Below, one piece after another: positions 14,159 to 24,767 of a DNA stretch of 64,000 nucleotides. Under the pieces are notes generated by a model that saw only the letters and a program-made list of their open reading frames with translations, was not told the DNA's origin and ran no database searches. The translations under genes were made by a program, and so were the position numbers. Position 1 is the stretch's first letter, and every line of letters starts with the position of its first letter. This stretch comes from Hybos culiciformis (taxonomy: Eukaryota; Arthropoda; Insecta; Diptera; Hybotidae): assembly GCA_964007475.1 (NCBI GenBank), contig OZ023273.1, positions 43,773,525-43,837,524 on the forward strand, given 5' to 3'.

Positions 14159-14533
14159 ATCGGCAAAAACCTAAAAAAAAATTTAAACATTAAATACCAA
14201 CAAATAATAATATGCGACGTGTATAGCCCTCTTTACAGCGAAGTAAATAATAAAAAAAAAAAAAAAAACAGCATAAAAATAGCATAACTATGTAGCCGTT
14301 AAAGGCCACATAACTGATGGTTAACAGAGAAACAACACAAAAATATTCATCGTGTCGTGAATTAATGAATAACTATATGTTTTTTTTTTTATTTTGTTTA
14401 TGTATGCATTTTTATTTTATAAAAGAAAAAAAATGTATTTTTCAATATAATTTTATAATTTTATTTATGTAGTTGAAGTGAGTCAACACGAGCATAAATA
14501 CATAAAAACATATATATTCATTCGGGTCGGGTT

Positions 14534-14572
14534 TATATAAGATCCAGTGTAAAACTTGAAAACGATTCATTT
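14534..14572 (+). promoter_or_regulatory. m3 core promoter (TATA and initiator)
   Basis: TATATAA at 14534-14540 is followed by an initiator-like TCATTT at 14567-14572 (A+1 at 14569), about 35 bp from the start of the TATA box. The mbeta gene has the same pairing at nearly the same distance. This predicts a 5'UTR of about 274 nt before the ATG at 14843. Confidence 0.55.
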
Positions 14573-14842
14573 AATGCGCACTCTCTGAGCAGTACGTTTA
14601 TCTTAATCGGTTTATTTAAAAAAATAAATAAATAAAAATTAAAAAAATACACAAAATTATAAAAGAATTTTCATTTAACAAAAAATAAATAAATAAAATT
14701 TTATTAAAAATCGCAATTTAAAACGATCAACAAGTGGACTTATAAATAAATAAAAAAAATTTAATTCAAATAATTAAGATATATTAAAAGGAAATTAAAA
14801 AAAAAAATTTTATATATATTAAAATAAAAATATACAATAATA

Positions 14843-15478
14843 ATGGTTTTAGAAATGGAAATGTCAAAAACTTATCAATATCGTAAAGTGATGAAACCAA
14901 TGTTGGAACGAAAGAGAAGAGCTCGCATTAACAAATGCCTCGATGAATTAAAGGATATTATGGTCGAATGTTTGACACAAGAAGGCGAACACATTACCAG
15001 ATTAGAAAAAGCCGATATTCTTGAGCTAACAGTCGAACATATGAAGAAATTACGCTCTCAAAAACAATTACGTATTAATCAGCAACAACATTCAGTTGTT
15101 GATAAAGCTAGTGTAGCTGAAAGTTTTCGAGCTGGTTATATTCATGCGGCAAATGAAGTTTCCAAAACATTGGCAACTGTTGGTGTTTCAGTTGAATTAG
15201 GAACTCAATTAATGAGTCATTTAGGTCATCGATTGAATTATTTACAAGTTGTTGTACCAACAGCTACAGTAATTTCACCATTATCACCAGCTGTATCACC
15301 AAATGGATTTTATTCACATCAAACACAGCAACAGCAGCAGCAACAACATCATGAACAGCAATCACATTCGATTCAATCGCATCGAATTCCAGTGATAACA
15401 CCACCGCCATCTGAATGTAGTGATCGAAGTTTGAGTCCAACATCATCTGAATCAAGTTGTGTCTGGAGGCCATGGTAA
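14843..15478 (+). CDS. E(spl)m3-HLH: Enhancer of split m3-like bHLH-Orange repressor
   Basis: A single-exon, 211-residue Hes-family transcriptional repressor, expected to act in the nucleus downstream of Notch to block neural fate. The basic helix-loop-helix spans about residues 13-70, with the Hes-type proline in the basic region ([20 protein letters not shown]). The Orange domain covers about 93-135 ([17 protein letters not shown], then [20 protein letters not shown]). A glutamine-rich tract follows (about 160-173), then a Pro/Ser-rich tail with TPPPSECS. The C terminus is WRPW, the Groucho-binding peptide, directly before TAA. The Orange-LQVVVP stretch and the TPPPSEC tail favour Drosophila m3 over other members. 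The start ATG is followed by a second in-frame ATG four codons on (MVLEM); the first is kept because it gives the usual family N terminus. It has an SPS and TATA upstream. Confidence 0.95.
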   Translation: MVLEMEMSKTYQYRKVMKPMLERKRRARINKCLDELKDIMVECLTQEGEHITRLEKADILELTVEHMKKLRSQKQLRINQQQHSVVDKASVAESFRAGYIHAANEVSKTLATVGVSVELGTQLMSHLGHRLNYLQVVVPTATVISPLSPAVSPNGFYSHQTQQQQQQQHHEQQSHSIQSHRIPVITPPPSECSDRSLSPTSSESSCVWRPW

Positions 15479-16427
15479 AATAAAATAAATTAAACTACAC
15501 ATTATACTAAATGAATAGCCACATTTATCTGGACGCAATATATTATGCAAGGTTTAAATGCTTTAATTATTTCAATTAATCGAAATTATTTCAATGTAAT
15601 TTAAATAAAATTTGTAAAAAAATTTAATAAGAATTATAAAAATGTTCGTATTGTGCTTCCATATATAAATTACATTGAAATAGTTGAAAACAAAAATTAA
15701 AAATAAAATCAATACTAATCTTAAGAAAATTTACTATGATCTGAATTTATGTTTAATGAATATTATTAATTTAGAGAAGATTATTGGTTTATAAAAAAAA
15801 ATTACAAAAGTTAAAGTTTTTTTTTTAATGTGAAGTTATGATTTTTAAAGTATATTTATTTCAAGCTTAATATACTTATTTAAGCCGCAATTTAACTAAG
15901 CAATTTAATTAAAAAATCAGAAGAGTATAAAAAAACAATCAATTCAATGATAATGACAAATATTTCAATGATTGATGATAACATAAATAGATAAATTTCT
16001 TTTTTCAACTTTCAACGTATTAAAAAAAAAAAATGTTTTAACATTTTAATCAAAACTTTTTAAACAACTTTAATTTCTTTTATTTAATTTGATCTTTTCA
16101 AACGATATATAATTTTTATTTGACGTTTGATTATTATTTTTTGTATAATTGAATTCAGATTTTAATTGTTACAAATGTCCGTCGAAAATATTAACTTTAC
16201 CAAGGGAAACCAACATAATTTTTAAAATCATAACTAAAATCATTCGAAACCATTCTAAAATGAGATTTTATCCTAAAAACTATTAACGATCTCAAAAAAA
16301 AAAAAAAATTAATAAATAAATTAAAAAAAGGATAATAATTTTAAAAATAGTTCATTTTATATTAAAATGGCTGTTAAAAATATGTTTTAAAAAATATATA
16401 TATATATATATATAAATATATATTCTC

Positions 16428-16433
16428 TGTGAT
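16428..16433 (+). promoter_or_regulatory. K box (TGTGAT) downstream of m3
   Basis: The context cTGTGATa matches the K-box sequence used for microRNA-mediated repression in E(spl) and Bearded 3'UTRs. It is about 950 nt past the stop, so its inclusion in the m3 transcript is unproven, and a 6-mer arises easily by chance. Confidence 0.3.
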
Positions 16434-19400
16434 AGAAGGATTTGATTATAATAATAATTATTATTTGTCTAAATAAAAAAATTATTGTAAAATTTTTGAA
16501 ATTAAAATAAAATTTGCCTTACTATAAATATCTATATATTTTTCGTTTTGAATTTGAACTACAAAAAATTAAAAATTAAATAATGTTAAAATTTTGTTAA
16601 AGAAAAAATTATTCTTGTAAAAATTTGTAATAAAAATTGTATTACAATATATTTTATTATGAAATTTGTACTGAAAATTATATTATGAAAAGTAAAAAAA
16701 AAAAATAAAAAATTTTAAAAATATATGAAATAATAATTACAAAAAATATAAAACATCTTTTTTTATGTAATTTTTTCTTTCAGATAAAAAGAGTTTTATG
16801 CTTATTTATATAATAGAATTCTAATATAAAATTTAGAAACTTAATTACGAAAATGATTAAAATTTTACAACGCAATGGATTTGTTTAATACTTGCTAATG
16901 CAGTTTCCTTTAATGTAGGCCATTAAAACTGTTTTCATCTAATAGTAAACAATGCAATTTTATACAGTGTGTTCGTTTAGGTTTAATATGATTTAGTATA
17001 GAATTTTTCCAATGCATTTATAGTAGTCGAACTAGTCGATAATGGAAAAAAAATAGTTGTAAACGATCATAAAAAAGGTATATTAAATTTGCCTACATTG
17101 CTATATTATATTTTTCATGGATAAAGCCAACAATATATTGTACTATGTTCTATATAATAACTTGTTCAATGATAATACTATTAATTTCTTGTTTCAAAAA
17201 CACCGTCGGATAATAATCATAAAAAAATATATACATAATGTATTTTATTTTAAATAATTATTCATTAATTGTCTGAAATTTGCTGTCGTTCAGTTTTCAG
17301 TTCGTAATTATAACAAGAAATTATTTTTAAAAGGAATTCCCATAAAACGAAACTTTTTTTTTTTTTGTTTTGGCATGGTACGATATAAATTTCTAGAAAT
17401 AAAAACAAAAAACTTTGACGACAATCTATGATTTTGTTTTTATCAAAAATACGTCAACAATCGCTCTCAAGATAATTCAAAGATAATTTATTTTATTTTA
17501 AACATACATAGTTACACCTACTGATAGTAAATAGTATATATGATGTCAATAATAATAATCGATTTAGTTATTCCCCTGATCATACAAACTAAAAATTTAA
17601 TCATATTATATTTTGCGTCACAAATCGTAATCATTAATAAAATTTAAAATTTTTTTTTATTTGTAAACCATAATTACAAATCAATATAATTTATGAATTG
17701 ATCTTATCAAAATTTTATTTAAATTTAGCTTTTTAAAATGAGTTTTTAATTATAAATAATTTCATAAATTTTTTAATGGAAATATAAATTGTTCGGTCAT
17801 TCTGTGAATTGATTATATGAAAAAATTCAATTTTTTAGATTAAGGCGTTTCGACAATTGAACTTATTTTTAATTATTATCTAATGCTCCTTTAGATGAAA
17901 TTAATGGTTATTATTTTTTATGATGACATTATGTCAGACAACAAGGTGTTGTAAAATCTTTATGACAATATTTAATTGTTACTTAAAATTGAAACTATAT
18001 AATCAAAAAAAAATTGCCTCTCTGAAAATGTTTACTTCTTGTATTTGAATATTTTACACAATTGATGTCCTATCTATAGACGAAAACTTGTTCCATTTCA
18101 ACACAATTTTCTATAATTTTATCTTTTCAAAAAAAAAACCAACATTATTGAGAATTAATAGCAGAATAATAGAAATTAAGTACATACCTACTATATCAAA
18201 TTTTTTTTTAAAGTGTAGTCAATGTGCTATTGATTTTATATCTTATCTTTAGCACCAAATTTCTAATTATTAATTTAAAAAAAAAAAATTCTACGAATCA
18301 TTTTATGAAAAGAAATTATCATGCTAATTTTTACTTTAAAAACCACAATGAATAAAAAATTTTCCCACAATTAAAGTTGTTATTTTTTTTTATTTTTCGT
18401 TTGTTGTTAGAGCTTGTACATAACATATGCAAAACTTTTAAAGTGAATTTTTTTTTTTTTTTTAAGTTTATTTTATAAAAAGAGAATTATTAAATAAATC
18501 TAATAAAAAATGAGTAATTTATTTTAAAAATAAAACAATTATTCCATTTGTGGCGGAACAAATTTAATCTAATTAAAATTTTTAAATAAATTACAATATT
18601 CTGTTGTAATAATTAATTATATTTTAAAAACTTTTATCACAAAACTTATGACTTAATTTTATTTAAATTTTGATATGATGTGTGTGTATATATGAACATA
18701 TAAGTACATAATTGTCTACTTGTAAACTGAAATTTTACCATATTTTTTTAAATATTTGTTAATTAAATTTAAATATTTAAGAAAACTGTATTTTGTGTGC
18801 TGCTTATATTAGTTTTGTAACTATAGTTAGAAATGTAGTTGATACTAATATTGTCATTTTCGTTGGTATAAGTATAGTGACTACAAGGAAGGCATTTCCA
18901 CGAAGCAAGGCATTTCCACGAATTTATTTACTTCAAAATAATATAAATCGTTATTCCAATTATCCAAAGTCCAAAATTACTGTAGAAACAAAATTTAAAA
19001 TTATGTTATTATCTACATTCAATTGCTTTTCAAATGGAATTTCTGGTAATTTTCTGCTATCAGTCGTAGAAAACCCTAAACTGTAGACTTTTGGCAAATA
19101 TTTATAAATTTTTATTCAAAATTTAGATAAGTACAAAGAAATTTATTTAAATTTATATGAAAAAATGTTCTATTAAGTGTCCGTCCATATAGGAATAAAA
19201 TCTGTAAAAGTTAAAATAGCTAAACAAATTTTGGATGAAATAAAAATATGAAAATATTATCCAAATTCGTTTTGTGAAATTTTTTTGTAAAAACAATAAT
19301 TTCGGCGAACATTTCAAGAAGCAACATTGAAATATCGATAGATGACGTACCTACATATTATTTTGTTTTTATTTTAAATACCCGAGAAACTCAGATTATA

Positions 19401-21020
19401 CAAGTCTATTAATTTTTTTTACTACCAGAGAATACCACCAAGCATATGCTTGTGTTTAATTTTCAATAAAATTTTAATATTTAAGATTAATTTTAATTGC
19501 CGTACCATAACCTTCAACTCTTTGGTTTTGTGTGCTCCTTAAATATGAATATAATTGAAAAGAAGTCATCATTTTTATTTTTTAATGTATATTTTTGAGT
19601 GCGGTATACAATTATGTTTTGACAACGTCATCAGGATAATAAAAAAAATGGCATAAATCTGCATAATCTTTACACATTCTCTAATAACAACAAAAAAAAA
19701 TCTGTTTAATTTAATTGTTTATTTTAAAGTTTAAACCAAAATTATTATTCAAATGAATAACATCCTGTTTACACACAATGTTTTTTTTTTTTTTTGGTTT
19801 GTCAAAAATATATAAAAATATACCAAAAAAAAAAAACAATATGCACCACATATTAAAACCAATTAGCATCTTGCATGCAACATTGTAAAGTTACATTAAG
19901 AAAGGACTTCAAAAAAAAAATATAATTTTTAAAAATTCTAAATTTTTTATCCTTTTTATAATGAATAAATTTATGAGCATGATTTTAATAAAAAAAATAA
20001 ATCTTCTCATGCGACCGGAAATGACCACCAAAAAGACATTAAATCCAAACAAAAGAACAAACAAAAATGTTTTTTATGTTGTTAGGGATTATAAAAATAT
20101 GTTATTTTTATGAGTAATGAAAAATATGTGATATCAAAAAGAAAATATTTTCAGAATATTATAAATTGAAGTTGCATGGTGATGCGACAAGCTGAGAACT
20201 TTATTTTAGTTCGGATCTTCGTTGCATAATGGTTAAAGAAACACATATGTACATACTTAAAGCATAAAAGATTTCGAAGAGGGATGTCTTTAAAACCTTT
20301 AAAAAGATCTCAAATTGAATTAAATAAGTTTTTATTTAATTTCGTTAAATTTTCTAAAAAATTAATTTTATTGAATATTTATGCTTCCATAAACAGAAAT
20401 CAGTGACTACCTATTTATACTATTATATAGAAGTTAAGATTCTCATCTGCAAAAAAATTATCGTTTTTTTTTGTATATATTTTCTACATTAAGATAATTT
20501 TATTCGTACGAAAACGGTTAACTATAAACAAAAATACATTAAAAATTACCGTGAACACTAAGTCCCTATGTGAATAAGAATAAATAAAAAATACTTTTTT
20601 TATACTTATTATATATATGGTTACAAATTATTGTGCCAGAATTTTTTTATCAACATTTTTTTTCCTTCTTCAAAAAATCCTTCTTTTATTATTATTATTT
20701 TTTTGTTAAAGGAATTACAAGATTGCGTTCTATGAGCTCGCAAATCTCTTAAAGACTTAATATATGTAATTTTAATGTCCAACCAAACCAATTTTATTAA
20801 ATTCATTAATATACTTTTCATGCTGCCATGATGAAATTATATGCAATTAAGATTTTTTTTTTTGCTACCAGATTCCCCCTAAATAACAAATATAATATAC
20901 TTATATAGTATCTTTAAAAAAATATTATAATATAATTTTACAAGAATTACAAGAATTAAGATTGACAATAATGATCAGTTGAAGTTGAGACTTGTCTTAA
21001 TGTAAAAATAATTATATCGA

Positions 21021-21046
21021 GGTTATATAAATAAAAATATTCTGAT
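21021..21046 (+). repeat. TATA-like 26-bp sequence, copy 2
   Basis: Matches 12667-12692 with one substitution (GGTTATATAA for GGCTATATAA). It contains TATATAAATA. No coding region or initiator follows that I can support. Confidence 0.3.
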
Positions 21047-22235
21047 ATGAAATTTTGTTTTCTATACTTAATTTATAAAATTGTGCAAAAATATAGTCTA
21101 TCTATTAGCTTAAATGATAATTTCATATTGTTAGATGTAAGATATTTAAACAATTTCATTACAAAACAATGTATCAATTATTTTGTCAATAGTTTTGTTT
21201 AAAGAGATTCTATATAACAATATTAATGTTTATTATTATGTTTTTATTTTATCACACATTTGTGACACCTAGTGTAACTTATTTAATTTCAATTTTCGAA
21301 TTATTAAAAATATAATATTAACATTAATAAATTTTTTCAATGTTTTCATAAAGTATAGAAAATCTTTCATTAAAAATTATGTGATATTGGACATGAACTA
21401 TCTATTTTATTTTTCAATATCCCGTAGATCGAAATGAAAAAATAAGTAATGTTTTTTTTATAAATGCAGATAATATGTAAAATTAACTTAATTAAACCGC
21501 TTGCCAATAATAATTGATGTTTTAATTGGTTAAAATAAGTATTGTAAAAAATAAGATTATATACCTACGCATTAAAAACATATTTTCTTTTCTACATTTA
21601 TTTTTGAAATCCTAGAAAGAAATCGCCATTAAAATAATAAATTTATCATTGTTTTAGAATTATACATATTATACATTTAACAGCTTCCGTTCACCTGGAT
21701 TTTAATTAAAGCTTCTCAGCTTCTCATAATATTAATAATATATGAAGCAATTCTTTAAGACACTGTAAATAATCTTGTGGAATATTCGTATGGTATGTTG
21801 TATGTATAAGTTTAAATTTTCAAGCTAGCTTTAAGACAGGTCAAATAAACCCAAATTAATATCTGCTGTAATAACAAAGAATGTTTTTTTTTTCAAGTTT
21901 TCAAAGTATTTGGTTCTTAATTGCATTTAAGATAAATATATAAAAATAGAAATAGAGAAAATTAAATTTAGAAAATTTTCCAGTTCATCAAGCTCTTAAA
22001 TAAAATTCTATAATTTTACATATAATATAAATACAGTTAATATACATTTTAAGACGCGCTAACATAAATGAACGTAGAGTATCAATTACATTGTCAATAT
22101 ACTTTATGGCTCAAAAGATAAACAACAAAAGCTATTACTGCCCTTATGGTCTATCATAAACGGAACCCGCACCAAATAAAGACTTCGTTTCATTATCGTG
22201 TTCTTCAAAAAAATCTACATTATGTATATTTTAAG

Positions 22236-22299
22236 ATCAAAATTTAAAATTATCAAAATTTAAAATTATCAAAATTTGAAATGATCAAAATTTGAAATA
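22236..22299 (+). repeat. 16-bp tandem repeat, four copies
   Basis: Four consecutive units of ATCAAAATTTRAAATN. The first two are identical and the last two carry G for A at the tenth position. A simple minisatellite in spacer DNA. Confidence 0.85.
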
Positions 22300-23606
22300 A
22301 TCATAAAATTATAATAGTCATACTTTAGTAGCGGCGAAATTAATTTGTGCATGTTAACAAATTGTTTTCAAGTGTAAAACATTTGAAGCTCAATCTTTAA
22401 CTGGTTCACATTAAACTCATTATGTTGTTCTGACCTCTACTAACTAATAGCAAATTAACTAATAACAATATTATTTAAAAATAAAAAAAAAATTGTTTTT
22501 TAATTAAATTATATTCAATTAAAAATAAATTATTAAATAGAAGTACGTATTCTATTCTATATAAACATTATCTACATACAAATAAAACTTGAGCAGATGC
22601 AAATTTCAAAATTATGATTATCATCAGGATATGACAAATTAATAAATATCCTAAGAATCTGAAAATTAATAATTTTCTTGTATATTTTTGGAATTTAATA
22701 TGTTTTTTTTTTTTCAGTTAAGAAAAAGTGTTAATCAGTAATTTTAGATTCCAGCCTTGGGTATATAAAGAGTATTGAATTTTTAGTTTTATGTTTTTTT
22801 TAATTTAAATAAAAAAAATTATTTTACCATTACAATACAGGATTTCATTAAGGTTCGGTTCGACCCGTTTTATCCTCTTGAGCTTTATAAAATACGAAAA
22901 TAATTCGACATTTAAAAAATGAAGTACTTAGAAAAAAGAAGGAAGTTACCAAGTGAGCTAAAAAGTTATCGAAGTATATAATGAAGAGTCCAAAAAAATT
23001 TCCTTCTTTTCACAAACAAAAGTATGTGTCTTTTAAAATTCTTTTTCGAAGCTTCATATATTAATAAATTAAAAAGCAACCATCCATCCACTAGCAAGTC
23101 ATTTAATCAATTTTAAAAGAATCTAATAAAATCAACTATATACCTTTATAGGTAATTTTTATTTATTATTATTATTTATTTATTTATTTTTTTTTTTTTT
23201 CAAACAAATCTTTATTGCCAATTTCTTAACGTCCCAAGATTATTTGAACATGGTTTTTAAGTTATGAGAAAATTTTTGATTACTGCATCACAGCGGATAC
23301 TCTTAAAAAAAAAGCACAAACCCAGAAAAAAAGAATATAAAAACTATTAAAAAAAGATTTCGTGAGCATGCATAAAAATTACACTCGTTTAACATAACAT
23401 TTTGTTACATTAAAACATATTTACATAAAACATAAATATAACAACAAAAAGCCAGTAAAAGGGAAAGACAACAAGAAGAAATAACTCTAAAAAATATATA
23501 TGTATAAAAAAAAATAACTATACATATTTTCCTTTTTTATACTCTTAAACAAAATAAGAAATAAGCATAAAAAAAAGCAAAAATGGTATAGAGAGGTGAA
23601 AAAAGG

Positions 23607-23655
23607 GCAGGTGTGTCGATCGTGTGAGAACCACGTTCCAAACCATTTTCTCACG
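23607..23655. promoter_or_regulatory. Orphan SPS+A Notch/proneural module
   Basis: A proneural bHLH site GCAGGTG (23607-23613) is followed after 9 bp by TGTGAGAA (23623-23630), a 17-bp spacer, and TTCTCACG (23648-23655, CGTGAGAA on the - strand). Both Su(H) sites fit YGTGRGAA and are head to head, so this is a complete SPS with an A site. No recognisable protein gene adjoins. TATA-like sequences lie on both sides: TATAAAG at 23719-23725 (+) and TATAAAA at 23535-23541 (-). It could be a shared enhancer of the complex or the promoter of an unrecognised transcript. Confidence 0.8.
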
Positions 23656-24050
23656 ATCATCTTATTGAGGTCTTTTGTTTTTTTTTTTTTGTTATTTCAT
23701 TATTTTTATGCTGATGGCTATAAAGAAAATTAAAAGTAGAAAAAAAAAAAAAGAATACAGAGTTTATGTAGCGCAGCATAAACAAGCAATAATCTTTCAA
23801 GAGTAATAATAAAAAACTTATACAATATATTATAAAGACAGAAAAAACATAAATTAAATCTAGTAAAGCAAACGTAGCATTGCTTTTAAATAAGGTACAT
23901 TTAAATTTAAAATACCACTAAGGTGCAGAAGTTGTCTTAGCACTGAAAATTTGAATTATTGAGAGATTTGATGATATAGTTAGCATGAAACTTACATTTT
24001 TGTACTTAGATACAAAATTATACTTGCACTTAGAAACATATGTTGTTAAC

Positions 24051-24722
24051 TTAAACTAAGCCGTTAAGGACATCAAATAAAAATTTATTTATCCTAAATT
24101 TAAATCCCAATTCATCTATTAACATTATATCATCTTTTAATGTTGTATCAGTCCCAAATAACACTTTACTCCACATTATCAAATTTTGTTCTATTTCGGA
24201 ATAATTATTATAATGATCAAAATGACAAATAATTTCTGCTTAAAAGACGAAAAATAGTTTAAAATTAGTGTATTGATGACATATGCTAAAAAATATGCAT
24301 AATTTTATAATTTTGTTATGTTTAGAATTTATTAGTCATGTCAGTATGACCTTAAAAATCAATATAATTTTAAATGTTGATAATCTTTCTCATTATTATA
24401 CTTTCAAGAATTTCATTGTACCACACGTTCAAAAAAAAATTAATACTTTTAACCTTTTTATTTAAATGAAATTAATTTTTTTTATGTTTTATTTTAGTAT
24501 AGACCTTTAACTGAACAAATTGCCTCGGTAAAGATATAAAACATCTTTCTTTATTTCATTGATAGGAAAAAGATGGGGAGTGCTGCATAATGTACCGCCA
24601 CCACCGTTTTTAAAACTTTTTATTATATGATTGTCGTGAGCTCTACAACCTCTTAGCCTCTGTATTGCGCACAATAATTTTTCTTCATTAATATCGCTTT
24701 TGGCTGTCTTGATTTTATTGGG
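24051..24722 (-). CDS. Possible 3' end of an unidentified spliced gene
   Basis: Two open segments on the minus strand join in frame. The upstream segment (24722 down to 24512) contains AIQRLRGCRAHDNHIIKSF and reaches a GTTAAAG donor. The downstream segment (24238 down to the TAA at 24051-24053) follows a TTTTCGTCTTTTAAG acceptor and encodes 61 residues including IMWSKVLFGTDTTLKDD and a basic/hydrophobic end. The codon-split phase matches at the junction. Amino-acid composition is more protein-like than in neighbouring random frames. I do not recognise the product. No ATG or convincing upstream acceptor is visible (the sequence before 24722 is purine-rich), so it may be a decayed fragment or old transposon coding sequence. 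It lies 0.4 kb from the orphan SPS. Confidence 0.3.
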
Positions 24723-24767
24723 CTGCAGTGGTTTGTTTTTTTTTTTTTTTGTTTTTTTGTGTAACAA

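Larger units (their letters stand above)
15479..23606. other. m3 3' region and gene-free spacer
   Basis: After the m3 stop the DNA is A+T-rich, with many AATAAA-like signals, so the 3' end cannot be fixed. A K box lies at 16428-16433. Further on are a lone TTCCCACA Su(H)-like site (18362-18369), an 18-bp direct repeat pair (18889-18922), the TATA-like copy at 21021-21046 and a 16-bp tandem repeat at 22236-22299. No gene is recognised. Confidence 0.5.

Noticed and set aside
15264..15473. Minus-strand frame of 69 codons
   Set aside because: It is the antisense shadow of the m3 coding region.
18793..19086. A 97-codon plus-strand frame
   Set aside because: It begins at a non-ATG codon, crosses an 18-bp direct repeat and shows no domain.
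20621..20821. A 66-codon minus-strand frame with basic and hydrophobic residues, considered as a Bearded-family peptide
   Set aside because: No family motif, no nearby Su(H) site, and its composition fits chance.
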